Shown here: in pieces, positions 1-12,013 of the stretch
Layout: every line of letters starts with the position of its first letter
Numbering within the stretch: the stretch's first letter is position 1
Assembly (NCBI GenBank): GCA_963969495.1
Contig: OZ018323.1
Span: 68,097,720 to 68,161,719, forward strand
DNA length: 64,000 nucleotides
Direction: 5' to 3'
Source of the DNA: Ceratothoa steindachneri
Lineage: Eukaryota > Arthropoda > Malacostraca > Isopoda > Cymothoidae
Made by a program: the position numbers and the translations under genes
Notes under the pieces: generated by a model
The model's database searches: none
The model's input: only the letters and a program-made list of their open reading frames with translations
What the model was told of the DNA's origin: nothing

Positions 1-54
1 GAAATTATTATTCAAATACTCAAAAAAATCCCCTTCTTAAATTATAGTTAGTGA

Positions 55-156
<102 letters not shown>

Positions 157-211
157 TCACAGCGAAGGCAAGGGCGCAGAAGATGCTCAAGTACATATAT
201 TTATTTCAATT

Positions 212-253
212 TTGGAAACAACGTTTCGGGCAACATATAACCATCTTCAGGTT
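212..253 (-). other. CTGAAGA...CGAAAC motif, hammerhead-like core next to (TA)n
   Basis: Read on the minus strand, this stretch contains CTGAAGATGG, a short AU-rich loop, then CCCGAAACGTTGTTTCC. CUGANGA followed by a stem and GAAA is the conserved core order of hammerhead ribozymes, which are known in Penelope-like elements. The match here is partial: I see only a two-pair stem II (GG/CC) with a flanking U-C mismatch, and no good stem I. The same layout (motif, about 60 bp, (TA)n) recurs at 58371-58414. It could equally be the terminus of another retroelement. The copy B counterpart is at 11314-11355. Confidence 0.3.
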
Positions 254-589
254 CTAAGATTAAAATTTAAAAAAAAAATTTATTATAAAGACATTAAAAT
301 TGAACTAAAGGTTTAAATGGAATAAGAAAGTTGTGCTATTTTTCCTATAAAATATTAAGAGTATACAACTAAATTGATTAAAAGATACACAAAAAGACAT
401 AAACAAATAAATTGATAGAAATAATTTTTTTTTAATTTACTTTCTATCAGTTCCCCAAAATGTGATGGTCAGTAGGGGTGTCTCCAGTAAGGGTGTCGCA
501 ATGCCGCCCCACACGTTTCACTAGGGTCTTAGGCTCAATTCAGAAGGCTATGTAGAGCTGCTGGAGACTGGGGTTAAACCATGGCTGGA

Positions 590-659
590 GGGAGAGTTGC
601 TGCTGGAAGGCCATACCTCGGGAAGGAGTCGGAAATAGTTGTCGGGGAATTTCTACGAC

Positions 660-697
<38 letters not shown>

Positions 698-910
698 CAA
701 ACCTTCTGGCCTCCTAGTTTTCCCGATTGTAATCCAATGGATAACTATATGTTGAGCTCGGTTTAGAAATATACCAACCGCTCTGCCCGCAACCTCAAAC
801 AGAGCTGGTGGCCAAGATTAAGGAGGTGTTCGAAGATCTTCCCAGGGACAGAGAGCGCCAGGTTCCGAAGCCGTCTTGAGGCCATGGTGGAAATTGAGGG
901 CGGTTACTTT
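590..910 (+). pseudogene. IS630/Tc1/mariner-type transposase fossil (copy A)
   Basis: Short runs in several frames recall the C-terminal half of an IS630-Tc1-mariner transposase. One frame gives HTSGRSRK and LSGNFYDF, resembling the region after the second catalytic Asp. FWPPSFPDCNPMDNY follows at about 700-745, resembling the block around the third catalytic residue. A frame near 800-905 then gives RFRSRLEAMVEIEGGY, typical of the C-terminal tail. A (CA)n microsatellite (662-698) has expanded between the first two blocks, and frames shift at least twice, so the gene is dead. The N-terminal DNA-binding half is not visible. Identical copy at 11693-12013. Confidence 0.7.
662..698. repeat. (CA)n microsatellite inside the transposase fossil
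   Basis: About 18 CA dinucleotides with one GC interruption near the 3' end. It interrupts the transposase fossil between its HTSGRSRK-type and FWPPS-type blocks. The copy B counterpart is at about 11765-11801. Confidence 0.95.
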
Positions 911-1035
911 GGTAAACTGTTATTTCCCAGCCGTCATCTAGTTTATATTTTCTTGCTGCAGGTCGTATAACCTGCAGACATTTATATTGCGTGGTGAGTT
1001 TCTTTTATGTAAACCATCAAATTTAGCCCAAACAC

Positions 1036-1041
<6 letters not shown>

Positions 1042-1122
<81 letters not shown>
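1042..1122. repeat. (TA)n microsatellite
   Basis: An AT tract of about 80 bp directly next to the left arm of the palindrome at 1123-1364. The copy B counterpart is at 12143-12227. Confidence 0.97.
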
Positions 1123-1128
<6 letters not shown>

Positions 1129-1205
1129 TAATGAATAAAAACCAAGAACATCTTTGTCGCATTGTTGTTCTAAACATTTTTATTTGATAAAAATACGTTA
1201 TACTC

Positions 1206-1281
<76 letters not shown>

Positions 1282-1364
1282 GAGTATAACGTATTTTTAT
1301 CAAATAAAAATGTTTAGAACAACAATGCGACAAAGATGTTCTTGGTTTTTATTCATTACAGTTT
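1123..1364. repeat. Palindrome with 84-bp arms around a (TA)n spacer (copy A)
   Basis: The arms at 1123-1206 and 1281-1364 are reverse complements with no mismatch that I could find, separated by a pure (TA)n tract at 1207-1280. Both strands therefore encode the same 42-residue start running into Tyr-Ile repeats. No transposase or recognisable TIR/TSD pair is present. It could be a foldback element or the product of fold-back synthesis at the (TA)n hairpin. Confidence 0.95.
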
Positions 1365-2521
1365 TCTTACTTTAAGGCTCGGTTAGGTTATGTTAGGCTG
1401 GGTTACTTTACACACTATTATATTCGGATACTCTTTAACCAAATTCGCTACTTTTTCTGAAAATGTTTGCTGGTTTTCTTGAATCTTGTTGGTAACCATG
1501 ATCTGAGTGCAGATGATTTTTTTTAATTATGTTGATAAAGTTTGGTGAAGAGGAACTGTTTAGACCATCTCAACGGGAGCGAAAGTTCGGCTCAATGGGC
1601 GATAAATCAGTGTTTCATCGACTGTACAATGTTCACCACATTCCACATTGTGCAGTGAAATGCCAGTCAACATGTCAGAAAAATTATCTCAACAAGTGTT
1701 TGGAATATTCTTTTTTACATCTTTTACCTCACTAAATTTTAGAAATTTCATTATAGAATATAGATAAATATCTATCTCTACTCTTGCTGAAATCATAAAC
1801 TACCTTCAATGAAAATTATATTAGCTAGGCTGGCACACCAAGAAACCAGAATAATTCTCAATTCTAAGCTGTAGATAAGTTGTGGTTGAATCAATAAATT
1901 TACCCTAATCTGTATTATTAACGAAGTCTTTGGAAACATTTACCCATGGAAAGAAAATAGAAAATTGTCTAAAAGAGTCCATGAATATACAAGTTCGAAT
2001 GACTGTGTTTGAATTGGGGGGGTGTAGACTTGGTTAGATCTCCAGAAATTAAAATTTAGGTTATTCCACAATGAGATAAATTTAAGACGATACCGAACAT
2101 AGTAAAACCTAATGCGACCGTCACTCGATTATGTCCAAGTTACCACCCAGGAATAAGCGTCAACGAGGAAATGGTAAAGATACTTCAATAATTGAGGAGT
2201 TCAATGTAGATTGCCTAAACCTTCCCTTACTTTACCAGAAAGGAAGAACATGTTTCTTGAATCACGAGATTCAGGGAAATAGGTGATAGTACTTACAGTT
2301 GAGGGGCAACTTCTGTACTCTCAACCAACACATGGTGGTCGGGCTGTTAAAATTTCTTTCTCCGGTTGAACACGCTGAAGCTTCCGCTATTACTGAACAG
2401 GCAACTCACTTACTGTAACATAACATTTATTGCTAAAAAAATCCACAAGAGCCTATCAAAATAAATATTAAAATATAAACAATTTATACCCCAAGACAAA
2501 ACTGCAGTAGCTTTCCCTCCC

Positions 2522-3320
2522 CATATACTCGTCCAACCTGCACTTGAAAACATTTAGATTTCTACTCTCTATTAATACCCATATTTAATACCCTCACTTT
2601 ATTTACATATTCGAGGTGCTTCAGCTAAGGTATCATCTTTTTGCCCTCCTTTGAACTCACTCTAGCAGGTCGGGATCATGTCTAAAATGTAGGGATCCTG
2701 CCTGTATACAATACTAAAGATGTAGCTTAACATACGCCTTATAGAGTTTAAGGATAGCATACATACTTTTGTAACTAATCTTTTCTTAATGAATCCCAGC
2801 ACTCTCTTTGCTTTATTTTTTGCCTCAATACAGTGCTTAGAAAACCTCAGTGACCTATCTATTACTACTCCTAACTCCTTCTCATCATCTACTGCATTCA
2901 CTCAATGCCGATCTATTTAATAGCTAAATCCTCTATTATCTCTTGGTTTGATTTATGCCTCCTGCCACTCGTATGCCCAAGCAAATAACTTGTTTATGTC
3001 ACACTGTATTTTACCACATTGACTCAACTTCTCCCTGCTTTATTGAATTATTTATATTTAAAACCATGTTATTTCTTATATAAATAATTACCCTCCTCAT
3101 CAGCCCTACCTGTCATTTGAGTTAGGTATATACCATACCCCGCTAGATCAAATTCACACATATTGTCATTTAATTTAATTTCACTATCTCCGATTATGTT
3201 AAACATACTTATATATCTCCATCAATGATATAACTAAATCCATCCTTCTTGTATCTAAGACTACGAGCATCGTTGTTATAGAGACAACTCAGCCCTCCTA
3301 CCCCTGAAGCGCCTTTTCAA
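2522..3320 (-). pseudogene. CR1-like LINE fragment (copy A)
   Basis: On the minus strand at 2662-2901, an open stretch contains EKELGVVIDRSLRFSKHC followed by EAKNKAKRVLGFI. This is the block after the catalytic site of CR1/L2-type reverse transcriptases, and is very similar to the block in the longer LINE at 27562-28562. The rest of the region (2520-2660 and 2902-3320) keeps the C/T-rich plus-strand composition of an antisense LINE but has many stops. No catalytic FADD motif survives, so this is a 5'- and 3'-eroded fragment. The same fragment lies at 13623-14421. Confidence 0.7.
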
Positions 3321-3959
3321 ACCTGATTCAAATGCTTTCCCTTATGCCTATGAACAATTTTCTCTCTCTTCTTAAATTTCCCTTACCCCTACCAGTGGCT
3401 ACTTTCCTGCCTGTAACGGCCTAATCACACGATCATACTCCTTCCACGAAGTATTAACCCAGTCCTTACTCAAATCCAGTTCATCCATCGATAAGTCCTT
3501 TATTTCCATAAATCTTACCACACACTAACAAACATCAGACCTTCCCACTCACACCGTCTAACATTCATTCAGCCCCACCAAGAAATCCATTCCAAATCAA
3601 CATCTATTCTCGTAATTCACATGCGCCCACTTTCTTAACATAATGTGGTCCTCATTGTCACAATAAAAATGATTAAAACTTGTCCCAAACACGTGTGTAT
3701 TCCACGAGGAGGAATAACTCGATTGATTAATTCATTTTAAGGTGCAAGTCCACCGCGTGGCTCATCGGTACCAACTGAGCGCTTTCGTAATTACTTAGCG
3801 AGCGTTGATGCGTAGTTCTCCGAACAGGTTTCCTTTCGGTGGACGCTTCTTTGAAATGAGAGATTCTTGGGGTAAAACCTTTATCCGAAAAGGTAGTACT
3901 TCCTGATGGGTTTGTGTCCCACAAATGAAAAAAGTTACATTTTATGAACCCGGCTAGGA

Positions 3960-5325
3960 AGGGGGTGGGTTACGTCTTCCGCAAGCGAGCCAAAGTCAAA
4001 ATACAAATATTAATAATAATAAGCTCGGTCATCCTAAATGGGTCGAATTATTTGCTACACTCCACGAATTAGAAGAAGAACTAAAGAAATAGAAGAAGAA
4101 CCAAATATGTAGAAGAAGAACTGAAGAAGAAAGGGATCAGTTGGTTTTATGGATTTCCTCACCTATTGTATTTTTAGGTGTTTGTTTTTTACAGATTCAT
4201 TATTTCAGGCTAGGTTAGATTAAGTAGGGTTTATTTAGTTATTGAATCCCTCCTCAAAATGACCAAGTAAAGATAATCCCCACAGAAAGTAAAGTGAATC
4301 AGTCTGATATAAGGATAACAATTAAAAGCGTTATTATTTATTTAAATAATTTAAACAAATTATCTAATATTGATTATTATTTTAATTTAATTATTTAGTA
4401 TAATTAATATTAATTTATAATTGAATGTAGAATGGTTGAGGGCTAAAGCCTTGCCCAAATTTTAAACCCGTTTATGTTTATATTTCTTTTTTAAGCCCTA
4501 CTTGTGTTCTGCTATTCAGAAAGTTAATTAATAATATAGAATATATATAAAAACAGTTTTTAAACCGTTGCGATCGAATGTATCTTATATGATACATGTA
4601 TAAAATACAAGTAAATCTCAAAAGTAATGATTAAGTTCAGTATTATACCTTAACTGACGTCCAAAAACTACAATTCATAATTTTCTGATGTGTGGAAAAA
4701 AAAAATCGGATCTGAGAGAGTTGTGTGATCCCTCCTGTGTGAGATGCTGTTATTACCAATGTTGTGTAAGATATCCATTATTAATGATCGATGCCCTTTC
4801 CGCAGAATACACGGAAGGAGGAATTCTGCTTAGCTCACCCTAAATTTTTTATCTTGGATCCGCCATTTGTATCCAAGGTCATTTTCGATGTTTCGATTAT
4901 CTTTCCATCAGTCGTTGTGTAGATGGTTATTCCCGGACGATCGATCAATGGCAGTCGTGTCGCTGCACTGCATCAATACACAATCTACATAGAACCGAAT
5001 GATGGAGACGTGGAAGAGTCAACGATTCCGAATATCCATAGAGGAGATTATGAGCCGCACTTCCCCGATGATGCCCTGGTTTATGGTTAAAACGACCCTC
5101 ATTCATTCGCACATTTGTACCCTGGGACCCCCACCAAGTTTGATAGGGTGTTCGTTAAGATGGCTTGTATAAATTTCTGCCCCAAAGCTAAACATTTCAT
5201 CACGGCCGCGTTTGAAAGGGTTACTAATGATACAATGGCCGATACAGGCAATTTGTCGTTGCCATCTTACCTTATGACGTCAAACTTTTTCAAGTTACGA
5301 TGATCACTCCCAAAAATGACCAGTT
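3960..5325. other. No recognisable gene (copy A, recurs at 15061-16426)
   Basis: AT-rich sequence with short frames. A 62-residue frame at 5115-5303 and a 90-residue frame at 5300-5572 overlap by four bases (ATGA), but I recognise neither. They carry no signal peptide or familiar motif, and nothing else supports their being genes. Confidence 0.4.
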
Positions 5326-5366
5326 AAAGATAATCCCTCCCAACAGAAAAGGGAGGGATTATCTTT
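5326..5366. repeat. Perfect 16-bp-arm hairpin
   Basis: AAAGATAATCCCTCCC at 5326-5341 is followed by a 9-base loop and its exact reverse complement at 5351-5366. A related half-site (AAAGATAATCCCC) occurs at about 4270. No T-run follows it and no gene ends just before it. It may be the tip of a small foldback repeat. The copy B counterpart is at 16427-16467. Confidence 0.85.
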
Positions 5367-5972
5367 ACTTAATCCCCAAAATATTACGGACATATCAGTT
5401 CTTAGTACTTTCAAAACAGGTAGGGTTTAGGGATAAAGTGACTACACAGACATTCACGCTTCGAGCACATCCTTGTGTAGTGCTCGAACATGGGGGTGAC
5501 TTCGGCCCTTCCTTCGACGCGATCGAGGTAGTGAAGTCCTCGGGTTTCCTCGAGCCGCCCAAGCACCTATAAGGGGGTGGGGAACGAAGCCCTTTCCTTA
5601 GTTTTATTACCTTGTTTTCTCAGTTCTCTCGTGAAAGAAATCTATCTACCATGATAATTCACACCTAGGAAGTTGGTGGTGTGGGTCATTAGGCGACTCT
5701 GCCCCCCCCCCACACACACACACTTCGAGGGATGACTATTCGAGCAAGGCATGGCACCGGGTTGAAACCAGGGCATCAAACAAGGTCTTGGGGAGAGCGT
5801 TCACTTTCCAGTAACCCTCTTGGAAAGACTTTCTTGCTACGAACTTCAAAAGGAGCTACTTGCTACTTCTCCCCCGTTGTTAGCTTCCCAAATTGTCTTT
5901 AAACAATGAGTCTGTAATCAGAAGGTAAATGAAAATTCTATAACCTGTGAGTGAGAAGTTTCTAATCCTCTT

Positions 5973-6002
5973 TTGTAACCCATAAGCATGATATTTACTA
6001 AA
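5973..6002 (+). repeat. 30-bp direct repeat flanking the Harbinger fragment, left copy
   Basis: A 30-base stretch beginning TTGTAACCCATAAGCATG recurs exactly at 8323-8352. The pair brackets the rearranged MADF-BESS/Harbinger block. It is far longer than the 3-bp duplication of PIF/Harbinger insertion, so it is more likely a rearrangement or template-switch scar than a target duplication. Confidence 0.85.
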
Positions 6003-6237
6003 CTGTTGGTTGCTGGGCATAGTGGAGAACTGGTGATGGCTGTGAAGGCTGGTAGCTGGGAGGTGTCTGATAATGAAGGTGTTGTGGCCATTGTTGGTAC
6101 ATCTGTTGAGCCTGGCAAATGGTAGCAATAATATCCTGTTTTAGCTTCAGTTTTCTGTCTGCAGGTACCTTGTGCAGTTCTGTTATTAGGGATAGTAAAT
6201 ACATCCTTTCCTCGTCCTTTTCACTTGTTGCCCGTTG
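5999..6237 (-). pseudogene. Inverted duplicate of the BESS segment
   Basis: The minus strand here repeats 6786-7024 (239 bp) with no difference I could find. It encodes the BESS motif region ([16 protein letters not shown]) and the Gln/Pro-rich tail. It has no MADF part, ends abruptly at both sides, and faces the complete segment across a spacer containing (TA)n (6265-6377). It is an inverted duplication, not a separate gene. Confidence 0.88.
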
Positions 6238-6264
6238 ATGTAGGTATAGGTGAAAAACTTCCAC

Positions 6265-6378
<114 letters not shown>

Positions 6379-6434
6379 TGACGTCGTACAGTTTGCAAAT
6401 CTTATTTCTAATGTTTATGATTTCTCTTTATGTC

Positions 6435-7154
6435 AGTTGCTGTTGTTCAGAAGAAGTGGAAGGGAATCCGATCCTGCTGTGCCAGAAAACTGTTCAACAA
6501 GAAGCAAGAAAAGAGTGGATCGGGTGCCAGTGGACGGAAGCAGTATGTCTACTTTGAAGCCCTGCGTTTTCTTGAAACTGTCTCAAAACACACTACAAGC
6601 AGTATGGATGAAGACACTAATCATAATAATGAAAATGAAAATGAAGTTTGCAAGAGCTAGGTCAGGAAATGCAAACTTGGGAGACTGAGAAACGTACTAG
6701 GAAACGTCCTCATAACCAATCTCGGAAAACAAAAAATACTGATGATGAACTCATTGAACTCAAGAAAAAAACATTGCACCAAAAACAACGGGCAACAAGT
6801 GAAAAGGACGAGGAAAGGATGTATTTACTATCCCTAATAACAGAACTGCACAAGGTACCTGCAGACAGAAAACTGAAGCTAAAACAGGATATTATTGCTA
6901 CCATTTGCCAGGCTCAACAGATGTACCAACAATGGCCACAACACCTTCATTATCAGACACCTCCCAGCTACCAGCCTTCACAGCCATCACCAGTTCTCCA
7001 CTATGCCCAGCAACCAACAGTTTATGTGGGTTATCATAATTCTCAGCATAGGATTCCTCAAAGCAACAACACTAATCTACAATCAACTCCTATGTCTACA
7101 TCAGCACCGTCACCAGCCATGTCTGACGTCAGCAGCCATATGAGTGATTATTAG
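6435..7154 (+). pseudogene. MADF-BESS protein fragment of a PIF/Harbinger element
   Basis: MADF-BESS proteins are Myb-like DNA-binding proteins; in animal PIF/Harbinger elements a second gene of this kind accompanies the transposase. A MADF C-terminal half lies at 6435-6657: W-x-G-x-R with Cys-rich spacing, NKKQEKSGSG, then YVYFEALRFLE. A pyrimidine-rich CAG just before 6435 could be a splice acceptor. The frame then ends, and a second frame (6648-7154) carries a Lys/Arg-rich stretch, the BESS motif ([16 protein letters not shown]) at about residues 55-75, and a Gln/Pro/Ser-rich tail ending MSDY. The shift near 6650 may be a frameshift or a lost intron. The 5' half is missing, cut off by the (TA)n tract. 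AATAAA-type signals at about 7219 and 7235 could end the transcript. A host MADF-BESS gene is the alternative, but the convergent Harbinger exon favours the transposon. Confidence 0.72.
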
Positions 7155-7307
7155 TTATTTCTTGAATAGTGAGCCTCCCACCTTAGTGTTTATACTTTAT
7201 AGAATTGTACTTGTAAGGAAATAAATATTACTGCAAATAAACCTAGTGATTTTTTTATCATGTTATGTCCTGACAAAAATATAAGCAACCAGTTATTTAT
7301 GGCTTAC

Positions 7308-7560
7308 CTTAAAGTTACAGCAAGCTTCTCGTCTGGTGTAATGCATTCTCTCATGTTTGTGGTAGTTCCTGTGATGTTTCTCTTGACGTAGTTGAGTTCT
7401 TCAAATGACGAAAATAGTTGAAAAACTTCTTTTCATCAGCACACAAATCATTGAAAAGTGTATGATGCACTCCTGTGTCCATTCTTGATGATAATATGGG
7501 ATAACATAATTTCATAAGGTCATCCGCATCTGTCAAAACCCACCCACAAAATGCATCCAT
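7308..7560 (-). pseudogene. PIF/Harbinger transposase exon (HARBI1-like), partial
   Basis: The minus strand gives HHTLFNDLCADEKKFFNYFR, the N-terminal signature of HARBI1/PIF transposases. After a small frame slip it gives SSFEELNYVKRN and NMRECITPDEKLAVTLR, the next block of the same family. The second block is followed directly by GTAAGC at 7307-7302, a good splice donor, so this was probably one exon of a split gene. The DDE catalytic domain is absent from the window. It converges on the MADF-BESS gene, the usual pairing in these elements. Confidence 0.78.
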
Positions 7561-7729
7561 AGGATTGTGTCAGATCATGCATGTACATGCCCTTCCCTCC
7601 TTACAGAGCGCCTCTTCGATTTCTTTTTAGCCAACAAAAGGCAACGAGTAGGAACTCTTCGTTGGACGCCATTCTCCAGACTGAGAAGGAGCAGGTGTGT
7701 CGATGAGCCACTAGTTGCCTGGCACCAAC

Positions 7730-7796
7730 TTACACGAGGCAACTGGTCTCCGCCACCAGTGGCGGACACCAGTGTCCTCGTGTGAAAGAGGGCTAA
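7730..7796. mobile_element. Terminal inverted region of the Harbinger fragment
   Basis: TTACACGAGG...CCGCCAC and its near reverse complement GTGGCGG...CCTCGTGTGAA form a 56-bp imperfect palindrome at 7730-7785. It is followed by AGAGGGC and then TAA at 7794-7796, which fits the TWA target of PIF/Harbinger insertion. I infer the right end of the element at about 7793. The left end is not present. Confidence 0.5.
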
Positions 7797-9785
7797 TCGG
7801 GACGGATTCTGATTGTGGCATTCTTGAATTTTTTTGTGGAGTTTACCCCCCCCCCCCTCCAGCGCATATTCGTGCGCTGGGGGCGGGGGGGAGGGCCACC
7901 CTTCGACGACGCAACGTGCCTTCTCTTTTGGGTTTGGATTTAGGCTTTGGTTATTTTTTTCGTTCCGGTTTGTTCTTTTTGCCTTATTTTCTTTGAGTTG
8001 TTTTGTTTTTAATATAGCCTCATAGTTAATTAAATGTGTGTTCAGCGACCATGTTCTTGCTCGTGGTCGCTAATGTAACGTTCTTGATTTAAAAGAAATG
8101 TCAGTAAAAGTAAAAACACGGTTAAAAAGCTCACGGGACTAACTTGCCTTTTTTAAGGAAAGGAAATTAACTTAATTACCGATGTAATTTTCATTAGCTA
8201 AAGTAAAAAGAAGGATGAGCATAAAACTAAAAAAGAAAATAAGAATGAGTAGAAAAAGTGTTATTTATAAGCATCTAGTCACTTCGAGATTTATAGCAAT
8301 TATTTTGAAAAAATACTATACATTGTAACCCATAAGCATGATATTTACTAAAAAATTATCTTATCAAAGAAAAACCCTCCCCAGATGTGTGGCAATAATA
8401 CGAAAACAACTCAAAAGGTGGTCGTCTGGTTTATTTGCCTTACGTAATGCGATCTAATTATAGAATGACGTCATTCTTCCGAACCGCTTTCTCGTCGGCC
8501 ATTTTAAATTGAGATTCAAATTTACGTCAAATCTATTTTGAAATTTCGTTGCTTCAGGTTTATTTATTCAGGGTAGCTGCGTTATTAGACTAACGGCTCG
8601 ACGGCAGCACTTAATTAGTCTCACATTTCAACGGAGTGGGTTTAATGACACCGATTTGTTCAAGCTAATTGGATCTTGTAAAGATGAAGCGTGCCAAAGT
8701 TTTTTCGATCCTAATATAATCTAACTTAGCCTAGCCTATTCTAGAATAGGTTTAGCTAGATTAGGTTATATTACGAGCGACATAACCTTAGGGGCCTCAT
8801 ATTTACGAGATCCACCAGATTAAAGGTCATATATATAAAATTGAAGAAACTTCCCAGGAGGAATGGCGCAATTGTTGATGGCAGTAAAAGAGACTTAACA
8901 GATCCGTTGATTTATTTAAGTCTCGTTGCCAATCATGATTTTTAAGTGTCTGTATTTTGCATATTAATTATTGGCTAGATTAGGTTCATTTAAGTATTGA
9001 ACCATAGTCTCCTAATCTAACCTTAAACAAATTAACATATAAAATAAATTCAACTAAGAGGCGAGGAGATCCATAAAATTAAACTGATGTGACTTGTCCA
9101 AAAAGAAAAAGAAAAGTCAAAGCATTCAACTACATTGTTGAGGCCAATGTGAGACACTGAGAAGCGAACCTTCATTAAAAGATTTCTAAATAACGTGGTA
9201 AATTTAGGGATGTAAAGATGGATCGAAAGAGGCAACTGCGTACCCTACTTCCCTAAACCTGCACAACTCTCTCTAACCTACCCTTGTGCGACGGATGCAA
9301 GAGCCCCTTTTTGGATGTCAGTAGATATACAAAAAAGAGTAAGGACGAAAGTGGAAAAAACGGAACTACAGCTTCGTATATGTCTGCCAACAATTGACCG
9401 CCCTGTCATGTCTACTCGATCGTTCCGAATTTTATAAATAGACAAGGCGATCGAGTAGACTCCAACGCTCTGTCTACCTGTAAAATTCGAAGTCTTTCTA
9501 ATAACAGTAAGCGCGATAGCACGACATTTCGAAATCGGATGAAAGTGAGATTTTTACTGGCTGATGAACCCAAAGGGACTTTTAACGGACTCCTTTCGAA
9601 CAAAAAAGGGGGATTAGTTCTGGAGCTTTATCCTGGGAATAATTGGCAATTGGAAAACAAAACTATTAGTGAATAGCCTGCTAAATTGGATAACTGTCTA
9701 ATTGTGCTGTCAACCTGCGTGGCTGCTAAAGGTAGGAACAAACGTAAAAGAAAATGCTATTTTATTTATTAGTTTAGATAGACAC
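7797..9785. other. No recognisable gene
   Basis: Mixed AT-rich sequence with a C-run and G-run inverted pair near 7849-7893 and several GGTTAG-like words. Frames are short and unrecognised. The 30-bp repeat at 8323-8352 is the only structure I can define. Confidence 0.5.
8323..8352 (+). repeat. 30-bp direct repeat flanking the Harbinger fragment, right copy
   Basis: Exact partner of 5973-6002. Sequence to its right (8353 onward) is AT-rich and shows no link to the Harbinger fragment. Confidence 0.85.
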
Positions 9786-10005
9786 AAAAAATGTTTTTAT
9801 TGAATGCCATCCGCCTGTCAATTTACAGTCCTTCCAAGCTTTGGTTTAGAGAGACACAAATAAGATTTTGTTTTTTTGTTTTTATTGGAGGGCATCCGTC
9901 TGTTCCCTTAGAGTCCTTCCAAGTGTTGGTTTAGGGGGAGACAAATTAATTGTTTTGCTTTTTTATTGGAGGGCATCCACCTGTCAATTTACAGTCCTTC
10001 CAAAT
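9786..10005 (+). repeat. Tandem repeat, about 85-bp unit, 2.6 copies
   Basis: The unit begins TTTTTATTG, continues GGGCATCCGTCTGT, then AGTCCTTCCAAG and GGTTTAG, and recurs at about 9788, 9878 and 9960. Copies differ at several positions and the third is truncated. It is not coding. Confidence 0.85.
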
Positions 10006-11099
10006 CCTCCCACTAATAATGCAGATTTCAACCGTAACTTACCCTATCTGAATGTGATGTTGGACCAGGGAAGCAATTGTTTCCCAATAGAAACTCTCAA
10101 GGCAGGAAAAGGAAGAAAAAACATAGAAATTCTAAAGGAAATATCGACATCACAGGAGGAAGATGGTATGGTATTGAAGCCTACTTAATGAAATCAACTG
10201 GGGAGGGGGGGGGGGATATTTTCAACGTAGAACTTTCACTGAAAGAACAAACAGATTGTTATTGCTTAAGAGATTAAGGACAGAAAGTCAACAATGAAGG
10301 TCTTGACTGAATTGACCCCGTGTCCACTTAACTTTGGGTCCTTGAGGAATCGCACTCCCTCCCGGCCCCAATGCTCCCGATACATCGAAACTAGATTGTA
10401 GCCACCTGCGGATTTCCGTCTCGACTTCAGTTTACATCTCTTTCTCACCTGTCTTGCTCGGTGGCTAATTTTGCAGGCTAGACGTAAACTAGTTTTTGTC
10501 CGCTCATAACCGGGCGGCCAGGGGCGCCGCCTCCCGGTTCAGGGTGAGTACCTAACATTCATGATTTCTTCCGTTTTTAACCTCAAGGAAAGTCAAGACT
10601 CCACGCCCCGCCGACACCACTGGAACCGGAGTCATTTAACTAAATTATTTAAAAAGTAACCACCTTTTTAGCGCACATTAACATCATAATCACCAGTCAA
10701 AGACGCGATGTTATAAAAACATTATATATACACCAGTCAATGGCTTCGCCACCCTCCCCTTGCGCTTCACTACTAAGATTAAAATTTAAAATCTAAAAAA
10801 AGCAGCCATTGTTAAATTTTTATAAATTTTCTGAACTTCGCCAATTATAATAATTTTAAAAAGGAACTCTAAACTAAATTTCCCCCGTTTCAAAATATCA
10901 CGTTGCTTAAATATAGTTATAGAAGATATATAAAAATAAATTTTCTGAACTTCACCATTTGTAATTCTTTGAGTTTTAAAAAATTCAGAAAATTTCGATA
11001 ACTATATTTATTTCTGAACTTCACAATTTTTTTTGGATATTATAAAATAATTATTAGAAATAACTGATAAAAGAACATAAGTCATAACCAAACTAAGAT
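10006..11099. other. No recognisable gene
   Basis: A G-run at 10203-10214, moderately GC-rich sequence to about 10620, then AT-rich sequence up to copy B. No frame has a recognisable product. Confidence 0.5.
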
Positions 11100-11153
11100 G
11101 AAATTATTATTCAAATACTCAAAAAAATCCCCTTCTTAAATTATAGTTAGTGA

Positions 11154-11259
<106 letters not shown>

Positions 11260-11313
11260 TCACAGCGAAGGCAAGGGCGCAGAAGATGCTCAAGTACATA
11301 TATTTATTTCAAT

Positions 11314-11355
11314 TTTGGAAACAACGTTTCGGGCAACATATAACCATCTTCAGGT
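11314..11355 (-). other. CTGAAGA...CGAAAC motif, copy B
   Basis: Identical to 212-253 within the long direct repeat, with the same partial hammerhead-like arrangement next to a (TA)n tract at 11157-11254. Confidence 0.3.
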
Positions 11356-11692
11356 TCTAAGATTAAAATTTAAAAAAAAAATTTATTATAAAGACATTAA
11401 AATTGAACTAAAGGTTTAAATGGAATAAGAAAGTTGTGCTATTTTTCCTATAAAATATTAAGAGTATACAACTAAATTGATTAAAAGATACACAAAAAGA
11501 CATAAACAAATAAATTGATAGAAATAATTTTTTTTTAATTTACTTTCTATCAGTTCCCCAAAATGTGATGGTCAGTAGGGGTGTCTCCAGTAAGGGTGTC
11601 GCAATGCCGCCCCACACGTTTCACTAGGGTCTTAGGCTCAATTCAGAAGGCTATGTAGAGCTGCTGGAGACTGGGGTTAAACCATGGCTGGA

Positions 11693-11762
11693 GGGAGAGT
11701 TGCTGCTGGAAGGCCATACCTCGGGAAGGAGTCGGAAATAGTTGTCGGGGAATTTCTACGAC

Positions 11763-11800
<38 letters not shown>

Positions 11801-12013
11801 CAAACCTTCTGGCCTCCTAGTTTTCCCGATTGTAATCCAATGGATAACTATATGTTGAGCTCGGTTTAGAAATATACCAACCGCTCTGCCCGCAACCTCA
11901 AACAGAGCTGGTGGCCAAGATTAAGGAGGTGTTCGAAGATCTTCCCAGGGACAGAGAGCGCCAGGTTCCGAAGCCGTCTTGAGGCCATGGTGGAAATTGA
12001 GGGCGGTTACTTT
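11693..12013 (+). pseudogene. IS630/Tc1/mariner-type transposase fossil (copy B)
   Basis: Copy B counterpart of the fossil at 590-910, with the same blocks, the same internal (CA)n tract (11765-11801) and the same frame breaks. The shared lesions show that decay came before the duplication or haplotype split. Confidence 0.7.

Noticed and set aside
938..1375. Overlapping frames on both strands encoding Tyr-Ile repeat proteins
   Set aside because: They arise from a (TA)n tract inside a palindrome; the identical protein starts on both strands are a symmetry effect.
1376..1412. Degenerate telomere-like GGTTAGGTTATGTTAGG words
   Set aside because: Only a few irregular copies; not an interstitial TTAGG array.
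3740..3800. tRNA-like A box (GCTCAGTTGG on the minus strand)
   Set aside because: No B box at the right distance and no foldable T arm; too weak to call a SINE or tRNA.
5300..5572. 90-residue frame as a gene
   Set aside because: No recognisable motif, overlaps a perfect hairpin, and its only support is exact duplication in copy B, which carries everything else as well.
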